Assembly (NCBI RefSeq): GCF_016808335.1
Contig: NC_053138.1
Span: 58,248,951 to 58,312,950, forward strand
Origin: Panicum virgatum
Lineage: Eukaryota; Streptophyta; Magnoliopsida; Poales; Poaceae
Direction: 5' to 3'
Length of the DNA: 64,000 nt
This document shows positions 11,890 through 23,015 of the stretch, in pieces. A program made the translations under genes and the position numbers. The notes under the pieces were generated by a model that saw only the letters and a list, made by a program, of their open reading frames with translations, was not told the DNA's origin and ran no database searches. The stretch's first letter is position 1. Each line of letters starts with the position of its first letter.

Positions 11890-13060
11890 GACACACATGC
11901 TTAATCCGACGTTGGTCAAATTAAACATGTATTGACTTATCACAACTTTGACTGAACTCAAAATAAGAGATATTTCTCAAAACAATCTCTTATTGCTCAT
12001 TCTTCTTTTCCTTGGATCAATATTCATAAGTACTTTTCTCATGTGATGACCTTCTTTCTTTATGAGTCGCAAGTACTCAGTTCATTTTCTTTCGTCCTTC
12101 AAGGACAACATAGAACTCTTTGTCTCAAAAGTCAATAATCAATACTTTTAAGTTCTATTCTATATCACCGTTGGGCAGAAATAGAATAATCTTTTACATT
12201 AATTCTGTATCACCGTTGGGCAGAAAAGAATTAATGTATGGAAAACTCAATAAACTTTAAAAACCATATATCTGCTCCTCAAAATTAAATTCTCCCGTTG
12301 GTTCGAATTTAATTAGAGGATAATCAACTTTATTGCAGCGCAAACTAGAAAATACATTTCTCTAGTTTGAGAGCAGTTCTTTAGCTATTCTCTGAAATGG
12401 TTACTTTGATGCAACATTTACCAGAGACCTTAAACTTCAAGGTATGATTCATGAAAAAATTATAATAATGTTATTATCAACGTTGGTCAGAAAATAACAA
12501 TACCATAATTAACTTTAAATTTCTCTTCCATGAGAAATATCAAATATCTTTGTGATTCCAGTAATGCTCAACTTTGAAACTTCAAATGGCAGAATAATGC
12601 CAAAACTCAACTTTTAATTTAAACAGCGGAAGCTTTTCTATCTTTTACCCACAGACAAATCATTTAAGATTTTTCGACTATTCTTTCAATTAAATCTTCT
12701 CGTTGGTTCCAACTTAATTGAAAGATAGCATCATTGTAGCAGCGGAAAATCTTTTCTTTATAGTCACAATACTTTGTACTCTTTAATTGTACTTTGTACT
12801 CATTTTCTCTCTAAACAATTTATCTCGTTGGTTCAAAATTGAATAGAGATAAAACTGTACAAAACTTACTCAAATTAAACTCTTTAACCATGCTCTTTAA
12901 AATTTAATTGTCACGTTGGTTCGAATTAAAGTAAAGAGCAACTATTTAAACTTTGCAGCGGAAACATGTAGAAATTTCTATTTTAAGAATCAATACTGTG
13001 AACTTTTATCTCTAAACAATATACAGTTGGTGCAAAATTGAATAGAGATCAAATTATAAA
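11890..13060. repeat. Array of nine AT-rich hairpins sharing a GTTGG loop
   Basis: Nine inverted repeats, centred near 11911, 12172, 12216, 12302, 12487, 12706, 12829, 12917 and 13028, each have arms of roughly 7-15 bp around a loop that contains (C)GTTGG(T/G). The clearest are TACATTAATTCT with AGAATTAATGTA (12195-12206 and 12227-12238) and CTTTCAATTAA with TTAATTGAAAG near 12706. Arm sequences differ from unit to unit while the loop is kept. A second word, CAGCGGAA or CAGCGCAA, recurs between hairpins (about 12337, 12625, 12737, 12955). Confidence 0.75.
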
Positions 13061-13089
13061 GTAATTCATTCAAAATACTATGAAAATGC

Positions 13090-14119
13090 TTCTGAAAAAA
13101 AACATTGAAAATCACCACTGTGGAGGCGGCCCAAAAGCGAAAACTGGCCCGCGGCTCGCTCGGCGCGCGCCTCCCCCGCGCCCAGGCCACAGCGTGGGCC
13201 TGGGCCGGAAAATCGGCCCGCGCTCGGCTTACTCTTGGGCCGAATGTGGCCCGACCGGCGGCGACCGCTCCTGGCCGTCAGATCTGATCCGACGGCCGGC
13301 CGCGTCCCTCGCGGGATCAAAACCCGGCCGGCGCCCGCCCCCCCCAAAAACCCTAGAACATTTTCACTCTCCTCTTTCTCTCTCCACGCAAAACAGCGGC
13401 GGCCACGGAGACGACGGCCATGGCGACCGCGGAGGAGGCGTGGCTGGCGCCGCCATCGACCCCCTCGCCAGCGCGCGAACTCCGCCCATGCGGGAGCGCG
13501 CCGCCGTCGAGTGGCTTGGCGGCGGTGCCCCGAGCCCGCGCGCGCTCGTACCTCCGGCGTCCCGGACGGCGAGCGGCGGAGCCCCTCTGGGGCGCACCCC
13601 GGTGAGCGGCGGCGCAAGACTTTTCCGCACGGCTGTGGCCGGCGGTGTTGGCGGCGGACGCTGAGTACCCGCCGCCCTTTGCTCTAGGGTTAGGGTTTGA
13701 CATCGTTTTCGATCCAAGATCGATGTATTCATTCTTTCTCTTAGATTCTTTCCCCAAATCCGAATCAATTAGGGTCCGGGTCTTTCTTTGTTCGACTTGC
13801 ATCGAATTTCTTTGTCCAATCTCGATCACTCTCTACTGTTAGGCTCTGGAGCCCGTGGCGGTGCTCTCCGGCACGAGCTCACGGCTCGGCCGGGGTTTTC
13901 TACGGCGGCGGAGCGGAGCTCCAGCACTCGCCGAGATGGTGGATGGCCATGGGTAGAAGAAACCATGTAGGCCCCTTCCCTGATCCGCCCGTTCTTTTCT
14001 GTTCTAGGGTTAGGTTTTCCTTTCGATCCTTAACTTTGTCGATTCAAGATCGATTTCTTTCTCTGGTTTTTTCGATTCGTGAAACGAATCAATCCCAAAC
14101 TCAATCTACACTCTAGATT
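13090..14119 (-). other. GC-rich leader of the degenerate copia
   Basis: Lies between the primer site and the hairpin array. The part 13120-13640 is very GC-rich and gives overlapping frames in all directions that look like composition artefacts. The part 13680-14100 holds two diverged copies of a module (TCTAGGGTTAGG, then GATCCAAGATCGAT and similar). It could be leader sequence or a captured host promoter and first exon; the plus strand shows an AAACCCTAG block followed by a CT-rich leader and an ATG in good context at 13420. Confidence 0.4.
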
Positions 14120-14134
14120 GGCTCTTGATGCCAT
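14120..14134 (-). other. Primer binding site of the degenerate copia
   Basis: Minus strand ATGGCATCAAGAGCC directly after the 5' LTR, resembling the initiator tRNA-Met complement (TGGTATCAGAGC type) used by most copia elements. Confidence 0.85.
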
Positions 14135-14550
14135 TGTAAGACCAATTGGATCGACTAGGGTGTAAATCAAATGGGAGAACTCACTTTCTGTTGGGGAAAA
14201 ACATTGGTCGTAGCCTGTACCGCATCCTTGTCGCCGTACAGCAGCGTCGCGGGCATGGAGGGGTGGTGGCGGCGTGGTGCAGTGGCCGTTGCAGGGTCGC
14301 CGGCGCTCCGGCAATGGCGTGGTGGCGCTTCCCGCCGCTGCAGCCCCCCTCTCTGATCGGGTTAGGGTTTTGAGGTGGGGAATAGTGGCGGCAGACGAAC
14401 CTCGTATCTTGAGCAGTCAGTCCCCACCTCCTCTTTATAGGCTGCGCGACGGGGGCCCACCAGCCTCGTCTTGGGCTGGGCCCCCGATCAGGGCGCGAGG
14501 TCAAGGGACCAGTTGTCCGTTGGGGCAACTGGTGGAGATCAATTCCAACA
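14135..14550 (-). repeat. 5' LTR of the degenerate copia
   Basis: 416-bp partner of 8960-9375, ending in CAACA and followed by the target copy GTGAT. Near identity to its partner indicates a recent insertion although the body is decayed. Confidence 0.93.
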
Positions 14551-14555
14551 GTGAT

Positions 14556-15449
14556 GAACTGATCAGAGGATTGCAAGGCCGATAGAGAATTCGGCTATCT
14601 GCAGATTAATTATCAAGCAACTCAGCATGTGCTCGAGGGATCTCATCTCGATATGCATAATCTGGATATGACGCGAGGTCGATGAATATAACACTGGTCA
14701 GCGCAAGTTCTATGAAGAAGTATACATCGGCTAGATAAAGGCCAGGAAGATTTCTGCAGCTATTGGTCTTTTGGGGACGTGGTTTCCATTATGTGCTAAC
14801 CGACGGGTGTCTCTCCGCATATTAATATCTTTATTGAATCACCTATTGGCTATTCTTTTCTAGGGGTCAGGGGCTTCGTTTGCAAAGATGCTGCAGTCAT
14901 GAAATCCAAAGGAGTCTTATGATCCTTGGTTTGCAGAAACATAGTTATGATCGGCAGAAAGTCGACGATAGAGGCTGTCTTGTTTGGAGGAGCCGATCGT
15001 GCAGAATTCGGCTGGCAGGCAACTGCTCCTTTGAACCTGCGTGTTGGCTGTGACCGATGACCAATAGCAAGAACGGGCCAATGTCCATGCTCATTGTCTT
15101 CGGATAGCCAATTCTGAACATGTATCTTGAAGGTTATCAGAAGTCAATTCAGAAGTAATTGATTGATGGGAATTTGGCTGCCGGACCAAAACACCGTGCA
15201 TCAGCTTGACAGCACCATCGTGCCGGAATCAGCAATGTGCATAAGTGCATGATGCAGGTTGGCATCGGCGAGGCCGCGCATCGGCGAAACCACACACCAG
15301 CGCGCTGTTCGTGTTGGAGGCCAGTGTGCATGCGCCTCTAATCACTTGTTGGCCGATGCGTTCGGGGCCCAATCGACCGATGGAAGATTATGCCACATAC
15401 TTCCGAATTTTAAACATTCAGGAACAGTGCACTAATGATTATTATGAGA
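14556..15449 (+). mobile_element. Internal region of the host LTR element, segment 2a
   Basis: Continues segment 1 after the nested copia. Non-coding, with many GCCGAT/ATCGGC words; I see no domain in it. Confidence 0.45.
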
Positions 15450-15451
15450 TA

Positions 15452-15708
15452 CTCCCTCCTTCCCCATTTATAAGGCATGGTGGAACATGACACGGTCTTC
15501 TAAACAATACTTTGACCATTTATTTATCATATATTATATCACTTTTGATTATAAACTTATAATCATTGTAAACTATATTTGATTATGAATCCAATCATAT
15601 GAAATTTGCATTATAAAAACAAAAATTTAATAGTCAAATTATTGGTCAAAGATGAGAATGTTTGAATCTTGATATACGTGTATGCCTTATAAACGGGGAA
15701 GGAGGGAG
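15452..15708. mobile_element. Stowaway-type MITE (Tc1/mariner)
   Basis: 257 bp with terminal inverted repeats starting CTCCCTCCTTCCCCATTTAT and ending in its near complement (ATAAACGGGGAAGGAGGGAG), flanked by TA on both sides (15450-15451, 15709-15710). The ends and the TA target are diagnostic of Stowaway MITEs. AT-rich non-coding middle. It interrupts the host element. Confidence 0.92.
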
Positions 15709-17134
15709 TAGCTGATATATCTATCGGCTCTATAAATGCTACCTATCAACATGACCAAAAGCCGACACAGGCAATCAGCTTATTAGAGGATGCATTCATG
15801 ACTGCCTCAGTTTTATCCGATGACTGATAAAGATGAAATTGATGACCACTTCAAGGCGTATGACTCGGCAGAGGTAGTTCGAATCTTAGTTGCCAATTGC
15901 CGAGCAAATACATTGGTTCTTCAACAAGAAAAGAGGATTCAGTTCTAAGATGCTATGGATGTTATCAGTCAGTCCATGTCGTACTGGTCGCAATCAAGGG
16001 GACGATGGATGGGCCTGTTATATTGAGCTGAACGACCGTCCTCCATGGCCAGCTGAAATCTACTGCTATCGGTTCTTAGTTCGTGGATTATTGATGAAGA
16101 TTCTGCGGGCCATCGATCAACCAACGAAGTTCATTGGTTGCTTGCTTCTCCCATCGTTTCACTACACGGATCAGAGGAACTAATAGGGATTAATGGTAGT
16201 AGCTCGTGGACTGCGCCAGAAGGTATAAGGATCATGATGATGTGCCGTGCACCTCTGTTGTTGGTCGCCTCTCCGGTGCCTCGAGTGATGAAGCATTCCA
16301 CTAAGTCGCCGACCACTTTCTCACCGGCGTCGGCACCAAGGTCCACCGTCATGACAGCGCCCTGTTGTTAAGGTTCATGCAAGTACAGGCCGATCATGGC
16401 TCACCGTTTGTTGCAAGCCGCAGGGAATTCTATGCACGCAAGAAGGCCTAATCGGCTATAATTGATAGGTCGCCTGGCCCTAGATTTGTATGCCGATATC
16501 GTTCATTCAGAGTCTTCCATCGGTTATGCAGTCCTGTTACAAGTACATGAACAGCCGATGGAGGAATAGAGGATAGCCGATGGTCATTTCCTTGATGGAG
16601 CCGATGGATAAATAGCAAAAGGGAAATATATGACTTGGGTGTAACGCATGTCGAAAAAGACGAAAGAAAACAGAAGCAGGAAATGTTAATCGGCTCTTGG
16701 AAAGTCAATTGCTCTCATTGGCTCATCTCATACAATTGGCAAGCAGTGCCGGGTCTGTCTCATCTTTGAATTGGCTGCTTGTTCTACCATTGCACGTTGG
16801 ACAGCTGATGGAGGAGAAACGATAAATAGCCGATAAAGAATCTGGCCTACAATCAAATCGGCTACTGAAGGAGCATGAAGTCTTGCACCTGAGATGCATG
16901 TTGAGGTAGCACCATGAGTCCATGACGACAACAACGATGACAAGGTTCCAAACATTAGCAAAGTCACCCGATGGGATTATCTGCTGGATCGACATCTGCT
17001 ACTCGGCCAAGCGATTATCATGTTGCTCGTGATACAGATCGACTGGGACTACATACTCGGGAAGATATGCACGCATGGTGAATACAGATATACAGCCGAT
17101 GATTACTGGCAGCAAGGGCTGATAATCACAAGAT
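15709..17134 (+). mobile_element. Internal region of the host LTR element, segment 2b
   Basis: Non-coding, GCCGAT-rich like segments 1 and 3. Short open stretches here show no recognisable motif. Confidence 0.45.
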
Positions 17135-17139
17135 TATGA

Positions 17140-17360
17140 TGAAAGAGTAGATGTATTTGGTTGTAAGCGTTGCACCTTTTCCGTGCACGCCTGCGTGTTA
17201 ATATATAATGCTAGGAAGCACCCCTAGCGTGGTTTACACAAGGAAAGTGTGTAACAGATTTGGCTAGCTCTCCTAATTACATGGGATTCTATTCTATCCA
17301 GCACAATTCGTGTTACACACGTACATATACAAACTTGATACTCAAGCAATATCTCTAACA
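17140..17360 (-). repeat. 3' LTR of the young copia
   Basis: 221 bp, TGAAAGAG to CTAACA, followed by the polypurine tract. Same sequence as 21635-21855. Confidence 0.95.
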
Positions 17361-17375
17361 CTCCCCCTCAATCAG
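17361..17375 (-). other. Polypurine tract of the young copia
   Basis: Plus strand CTCCCCCTCAATCAG, a purine tract (TGAGGGGGAG) on the minus strand beside the 3' LTR. Confidence 0.85.
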
Positions 17376-20370
17376 ACCTTTCCTAGGTTGAGATTGTTCT
17401 TGAACCAATCAAGTTGTTTTACTGGTAATGCCTTGGTGAAACCATCCGCCACTTGATCTCCAGTAGATACAAACCGAACTTGTAACAATCCTTGAGCAAC
17501 CCTTTCTCTGACAAAGTGAAAATCTATTTCAATATGCTTAGTTCTGGCGTGAAACACAGGATTTGCAGACAAGTATGTTGCACCAAGATTGTCACACCAT
17601 AACCGTGCTGCTTTAGGAGCCTTGACCCCTAATTCTTCTAGCAAGGTCTGTACCCACATAACCTCAGCTGTTGCATTCGCCATAGCCTTGTATTCTGCCT
17701 CTGTACTTGATCTAGACACAGTTGCTTGCTTTTTAGCACTCCATGAAATCAGATTTGAGCCTAAGAACACTGCAAAGCCTCCAGTGGATCTCCTGTCATC
17801 TGAGCACCCAGCCCAATCTGCATCAGAGAATGCACTCACAAGCATAGATAATGACCTCTGTATTTTCAGCCCAATGCCTACTGTATTCCTCAAATACCTT
17901 AATATACGCTTGACCACCGTCCAATGAAGTGTAGTGGGCTTGTGTAAATATTGACATACCTTGTTCACGGCAAAAGAAATGTCCGGCCGTGTCAAGGTTA
18001 AATATTGTAGGGCTCCTACTATACTCCTGTACCGCGTAGAATCAGAGGCACCCAACAGCTCTCCATCATATGCTGAAAGCTTCTCAGATGGTGATAGCGG
18101 CGTGTTAACTGGCTTGCAATTCTCCATGCCTACACGCTTCAACAGATCTGATGCATACTTCTCTTGTGTTAAGAGTATTCCATCTTGTACCTTGCTCACC
18201 TCAATACCCAAGAAATAATGTAAGTCGCCAAGATCCTTGAGAGCGAACTCATCATTCAGATTCTTCAGAAGTGCCGCTGTGGCCTTCGGAGATGAGCTTG
18301 CAACAATAATGTCGTCAACATATACAAGAAGGAAAATTGTAACACCACTCTTGTTGAAGTAAAATAAAGACGTATCTGCCTTGGACGGTTTGAATCCGAG
18401 ATCTTGTAACTTCGTGCTTAGACGAGAGAACCAGGCTCTAGGGGCCTGTTTCAAACCATATAAAGCTTTATCCAGCTTACATATGTAGTGTGGCCGACTT
18501 GTGTCTTCATACCCAGGAGGTTGCCTCATGAACACTTCTTCTTCAAGGTAGCCATGAAGAAACGCGTTCTGTACATCTAGTTGGCGAAGGGTCCATCTAT
18601 AAGAAACTGCAATAGACAACACAAGTCGAATTGTGGCAGCCTTGACTACAGGACTAAACGTGTCCTCATAGTCAATTCCATATCGCTGTTTAAATCCTTT
18701 GGCAACAAGACGGGCCTTGTATCTATCAATTGAACCATCTGGCTTCCTTTTAATTTTGAAAACCCATTTGCAATCAATGATGTTTTTACCTTTTTGAGGA
18801 GGGACAAGATGCCACGTTTGATTCTTGATCAACGCTGTGTGTTCAGTATCCATAGCTTGTTTCCAATCTTTATTTCCTAGGGCTTCCTCCAAGTCCCTCG
18901 GTTCTTCTGCGCTAGCTGACAGGCCGTATCGCACAGTGCCATCGGTGTAGATTTTTGGGCACCGAATTCCACTTTGTGATCGGGTCCTTGGTCGTGAGGG
19001 CGCTGGCGCTTCTGGTACATCAGGAGCAGCAGTAGATGCATCCTCTGCTCCCCCTAGCGCAGGCGAAGTGGAGTTCGGCGTTGGCATGCCATCAGCTTCA
19101 TGCGCAGAGGTAGTCGGGAGCTGGTGTTGTCCCCCTTGCGCGATGGTGCCGAACTCGTTGGGGGCAGTCGGATCCACCTCTAAGCCTGTGCCGCTGCTTC
19201 CCTGCAAAAAATCATCTTCCAAGGCAGCATTTTGTCCTGAGTTTTGATCAGGTAGATTAGAGCAATTAACAGTATTCGGATCATGTGTTATTGTGCTCAA
19301 TGGTATCTCAGGCATATTAAGAAGATGACCGGGAAGAAGATTAATTTCAGCTCTAAGCCGTGCACCAGCATTAGCATGCAGTTCCGAGAAGGGAAAAATA
19401 TTTTCATCAAACACAACATCACGAGATATATATACTCGGCCGGTGGATATGTCAAGGCACTTGTATCCTTTGTGTAGATTGCTGTAGCCAAGGAACGCAC
19501 AACGTTTTGAGCGAAATTCAAGTTTTCTAGAGTTGTATGGGCGTAAATTGGGCCAGCATGCACACCCAAAGGTGCGAAGAAAAGAATAATCTGGTGTCTC
19601 ATGAAACAACTTTCCTAAGGGAGTAGTGAAGTCAATGACTTTACTGGGTGTGCGATTGATCAGATAGGTAGCTGCAAGGAACGCCTCATCCCAAAACTTC
19701 AACGGCATAGATGCTGCGGCTAGAAGCGAGAGACCAACCTCAACAATATGTCTGTGCTTGCGTTCTGCAGCCCCATTCTGTTGATGTGCATGTGGACATG
19801 AAACAAGGTGAGTGATGCCAATTTTCCGAAAGAAAGGATTGAGTTTTTCATATTCGCCTCCCCAATCTGTTTGAACTGCAAGAATTTTCCTATCAAATTG
19901 TCGCTCAACAAGTTTTTGGAAATCTTGAAAAACAGAGAAGACATCAGATTTGAGCTTGAGGAGATAAATCCAGGTAAACTTGCTATAGTCATCAATAAAA
20001 CTAACATAATATTTCTTTCGCCCAACAGAGTCTGGAGCAGGTCCCCATACATCGGAGAAAATTAACTCTAAGGGAAACGTAGACACACTGTTGGACTTAG
20101 GATACGGAAGCTGATGACTTTTTGCTTGTTGGCAGGCATCACAAACGGACTCAAGACTCACTTCTCCGGAACATGGGAGTTTATTTTGGCTAATAACTTT
20201 ATTAACTATAGGAAGAGCTGGATGGCCCAATCTATTGTGCCATCGGGTACTGGAAGGCTTGACTGCGCTCAACAATTGCCCTTCTGGCGCTGGAATAGGG
20301 TAGAGTCCTCGTTTACACTTGCCTTCCAAAAGAACTTTCTTCGTGTCCTTGTCCTTTATCAAGAAAAAAA
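17372..20370 (-). CDS. Copia pol: integrase, reverse transcriptase, RNase H
   Basis: One open frame of about 1000 residues. Integrase zinc finger near residues 55-100 ([11 protein letters not shown] ... CDACQQAK), integrase core with [19 protein letters not shown] and [16 protein letters not shown] (D, D, E), then the GKLFHET region. Reverse transcriptase follows with [19 protein letters not shown] and the catalytic YVDDIIVAS; RNase H shows [17 protein letters not shown] and [14 protein letters not shown]. All catalytic residues are present. It lacks its own start codon in a sensible place and should be fused to gag-protease; a one-base frame change near a run of seven A (20364-20370, plus strand) separates them. 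Confidence 0.95.
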
Positions 20371-21599
20371 TTAGGATGAAACTCAAGGAAGGCTCGGTTA
20401 TCAGATGCAAGACGATGAACTGATACTAGATTCTTTGTTGCATGAGGAACATGAAGAACATTTTTAAGATGCAAGTTACGACCAGGAGCACGAACAACAG
20501 CATGACCGATACGGTTAATACTCATACCTGCCCCGTTTGCAGTGCGAATCTGATCGTTGCCGGTGTACTTGTCGTGGACGCTGAGCTTCTCAAGGTCGCT
20601 GGTAACGTGATCAGTGGCGCCTGTATCCGTGTACCAGTTAGTGTCGATGCCGTAGGAGTTCATGGCGGCGTTGACGTGACGCTCGTCAGGGACATAGTCG
20701 GCGTCGAAGCGATGCCAGCATTGCTGTGCAGAGTGACCTTCTTTGTAGCAGACCTGGCATCTGCCAGGGAATCGGCGCTGCCCATCTCTGTTGTTGGCGC
20801 CGTTGCCACGACCGCGGCCACCATTGCCACGGCCGCCACTGCCGTTGCCGTTGCCACGGGATTGAGCCCCGCGACCACGGCTGTTGCCACGGCTAGAGTT
20901 GCGACCCCGTGTCGCAACATTGACCGAGGACTGATAGCCCTCATGGAGAAGCTCCAGACGTTGCTCAAAGCTCAGGATTTGAGCTTGAAGTTCAGTGAAG
21001 GAGATCGGCTCGACGCGCGTCACGATGGACGTCACGAGGGGGTTGTAGTCAGGACCAAGACCGGTGAGGATATAAGAGTTAAACTCTTCATCTCCTAATG
21101 GTTTGCCGGCGATGATCATCTCATCTGCAAGACTTTTCATCTTAGCGATAAACTCGGCTGCAGTGAGATTACCTTTCTTAGTTGTTGCAAGCGCAATGCG
21201 CGTGTTCACAGACCGAGCTCGAGTCTGTGATGAGAAAACTTCATCAACCGCCCGCCAGAGCTGAGCGGATGTTTTTGCTGTCGCGACTTGGGCCATGACC
21301 TCGCGCGACATGTTGGTGAGCAAGTAGCTCAGCACCGATTGATCTTGGGCGACCCACTTGGCGTAGTCTGGGTTGGCACCCTTGACAGTCTTGTCTCCTT
21401 GCTTGACGTCAATCTCCTTAGGAGGAGGTGCGACCGTACCATCGAGGAGGCCCTCCAGTTGTGCTCCTCGGATGGCCGGCAGGACTTGAGCCTTCCAGAG
21501 GACCAAGTTGGTCTTGTTCAGCTTCTCGGAGACGGGAAGGCCGATCGGCGACGCCATGGCGATCTGGCCGACGGCAGAGGAGGAAGCACCGCTCGCCAT
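20313..21599 (-). CDS. Copia gag and protease
   Basis: Begins with ATG at 21597-21599 ([12 protein letters not shown]), 35 bp from the LTR. Copia gag fold around residues 20-190 ([36 protein letters not shown]), then an RG-rich basic linker, a zinc knuckle [14 protein letters not shown] near residue 285, and the protease active site [12 protein letters not shown] near residue 330. Gag packages the RNA; protease matures the polyprotein. The frame stops at 20313 after running out of register with integrase. Confidence 0.93.
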   Translation of the reverse strand: MASGASSSAVGQIAMASPIGLPVSEKLNKTNLVLWKAQVLPAIRGAQLEGLLDGTVAPPPKEIDVKQGDKTVKGANPDYAKWVAQDQSVLSYLLTNMSREVMAQVATAKTSAQLWRAVDEVFSSQTRARSVNTRIALATTKKGNLTAAEFIAKMKSLADEMIIAGKPLGDEEFNSYILTGLGPDYNPLVTSIVTRVEPISFTELQAQILSFEQRLELLHEGYQSSVNVATRGRNSSRGNSRGRGAQSRGNGNGSGGRGNGGRGRGNGANNRDGQRRFPGRCQVCYKEGHSAQQCWHRFDADYVPDERHVNAAMNSYGIDTNWYTDTGATDHVTSDLEKLSVHDKYTGNDQIRTANGAGMSINRIGHAVVRAPGRNLHLKNVLHVPHATKNLVSVHRLASDNRAFLEFHPNFFLDKGQGHEESSFGRQV

Positions 21600-21619
21600 A
21601 CTAGATGCAATCTAGAGTT

Positions 21620-21634
21620 TGGCTCTTGGTACCA
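21620..21634 (-). other. Primer binding site of the young copia
   Basis: Minus strand ATGGTACCAAGAGCC next to the 5' LTR, the initiator tRNA-Met type of copia elements. Confidence 0.85.
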
Positions 21635-21855
21635 TGAAAGAGTAGATGTATTTGGTTGTAAGCGTTGCACCTTTTCCGTGCACGCCTGCGTGTTAATATA
21701 TAATGCTAGGAAGCACCCCTAGCGTGGTTTACACAAGGAAAGTGTGTAACAGATTTGGCTAGCTCTCCTAATTACATGGGATTCTATTCTATCCAGCACA
21801 ATTCGTGTTACACACGTACATATACAAACTTGATACTCAAGCAATATCTCTAACA
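21635..21855 (-). repeat. 5' LTR of the young copia
   Basis: 221-bp partner of 17140-17360; promoter-containing LTR in element orientation. The short AATATATAA-like stretch near its middle may be the TATA box. Confidence 0.95.
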
Positions 21856-21860
21856 TATGA

Positions 21861-22999
21861 TGCTGCCGTCCCACTGCCAATACTGGTATGATCAGAGAAA
21901 CCTTACTTTTTACTGCAAAAATGCTTGGGGTTTTTATTTTGTAAAAAGAAAATGGCTTAGCTCTTCAATGATATGATAAATTCCTACCAAAGCCATATGT
22001 TCATATCTTTGAAAAACTTTTACATATGCTACTCGTTTCATGCTTTTAAGATTGAGATCAAGTACACTCCATATATACATGCTAACTTCTGCATTGGAAG
22101 TTACGCAGGGACATGCCTCCCGTCCACCCAAAAATACTCCATCCCTTTGACATGACTCTTCATATTCAACATGCAAAAAGATATGAGCTATAAAAAAAAG
22201 GAGGGAGAGAAAAAAGTATATCCGTGCTCAGAAGCATAAAAAAAAAGGAAAAGAAGGAAGAGAGGAAAAGAAAAAGGAAGATAGCTCATATCTCAAAATA
22301 AAAGAAAGAGTCATGCATAAAGGAGCGCGAGTTCCATCCAAAAAATCACACACATGCACATCTTGATCTGATTGTATGACTTGTTTTCTCTATTGGGTCC
22401 GGTTTTTGACTTTGCAATATATGCGAAACATGTATGCTTCTTTTCATCCCCTACCCTGAGCTCCATTAAAAAGTCTTATTAGAAATAGGGTGGAAAGAAG
22501 CAATCCAATGCTTTGGTGAGGAATCATACACATTGAGCGATCTGAGAGAGTCATTTGAGGAGCAAAGTTTTATTTTGATTTTTAAAAATCTTTCAAAGAC
22601 CCAAGTTATTTAGCAGGAAGAGTGTGGTTGATTTGATTCTTCACGTTGACTTTTAAAAAATTATGATAAAGAAGTTTGGAGAGAATCATCGGCTATAAAA
22701 AGGGATGTGTTAGAAAAGTTTATCATGGTTTCCAGTTCACTATGGACTTCATCTATCAGGTGTTCTAGGCTTTAACTTCCGGGCACATCGCTGTCGTTTC
22801 GTCTAGATTCATCTGTCAGTTCTTGAAGTATCATGGTGGTTATTCGGAGACATCAGCTAAATTCTGGTGGAAACCGAAAGAAAGACTTCGGCTATGGAAT
22901 AACAATATCGGAAAGGCCGAGGTGTCGAGTCGGTACATTGATCAAGCAAATTGAGGTATTGGATTTACAGAGTTTCGAAGCATGAAACTTTCATGCTCC
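21861..22999 (+). mobile_element. Internal region of the host LTR element, segment 3
   Basis: Resumes the host element after the young copia. Contains an A/G-rich stretch (22190-22320) and, near 22766, one copy of a repeat also found twice in the 3' LTR. No coding domain seen. Confidence 0.45.
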
Positions 23000-23013
23000 G
23001 AAACTGGGGGGCT
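23000..23013 (+). other. Polypurine tract of the host LTR element
   Basis: GAAACTGGGGGGCT directly before TGTTGACAC, fixing the plus orientation of this element. Confidence 0.7.
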
Positions 23014-23015
23014 TG

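Larger units (their letters stand above)
8960..14550 (-). mobile_element. Degenerate Ty1/copia retrotransposon, complete with LTRs
   Basis: Two 416-bp LTRs (8960-9375 and 14135-14550), each starting TGTAAGACC and ending TTCCAACA, are flanked by the same five bases GTGAT at 8955-8959 and 14551-14555. On the minus strand a primer site follows the right LTR (ATGGCATCAAGAGCC, the tRNA-Met type usual in copia) and a polypurine tract (AAGGGGGAGAA) precedes the left LTR. The body contains no long frame; copia polymerase remnants are readable only across many breaks. It also holds a GC-rich leader and an array of hairpins, annotated separately. Confidence 0.93.
17140..21855 (-). mobile_element. Young, nearly intact Ty1/copia retrotransposon
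   Basis: 4.7 kb with 221-bp LTRs (17140-17360, 21635-21855) that read identical by eye, flanked by TATGA on both sides (17135-17139 and 21856-21860). Minus-strand order is LTR, tRNA-Met primer site, gag with protease, integrase, reverse transcriptase, RNase H, polypurine tract, LTR: the copia order. The only break I find is one frame change between the protease end and integrase. This is the best candidate in the window for a recently active element. Confidence 0.96.

Noticed and set aside
11890..13060. CRISPR array
   Set aside because: Repeated loop word with regular-looking spacing, but the repeats are short, the flanks are paired arms rather than unique spacers, and the genome is a plant.
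13080..13830. Several overlapping 130-190 residue frames on both strands
   Set aside because: They come from very GC-rich leader sequence of the degenerate copia, overlap each other in several frames and show only Arg/Ala/Pro-rich low complexity.
20442..21098. 218-residue plus-strand frame
   Set aside because: Antisense of the young copia gag; Val/Ala-rich shadow of the RG-rich linker.
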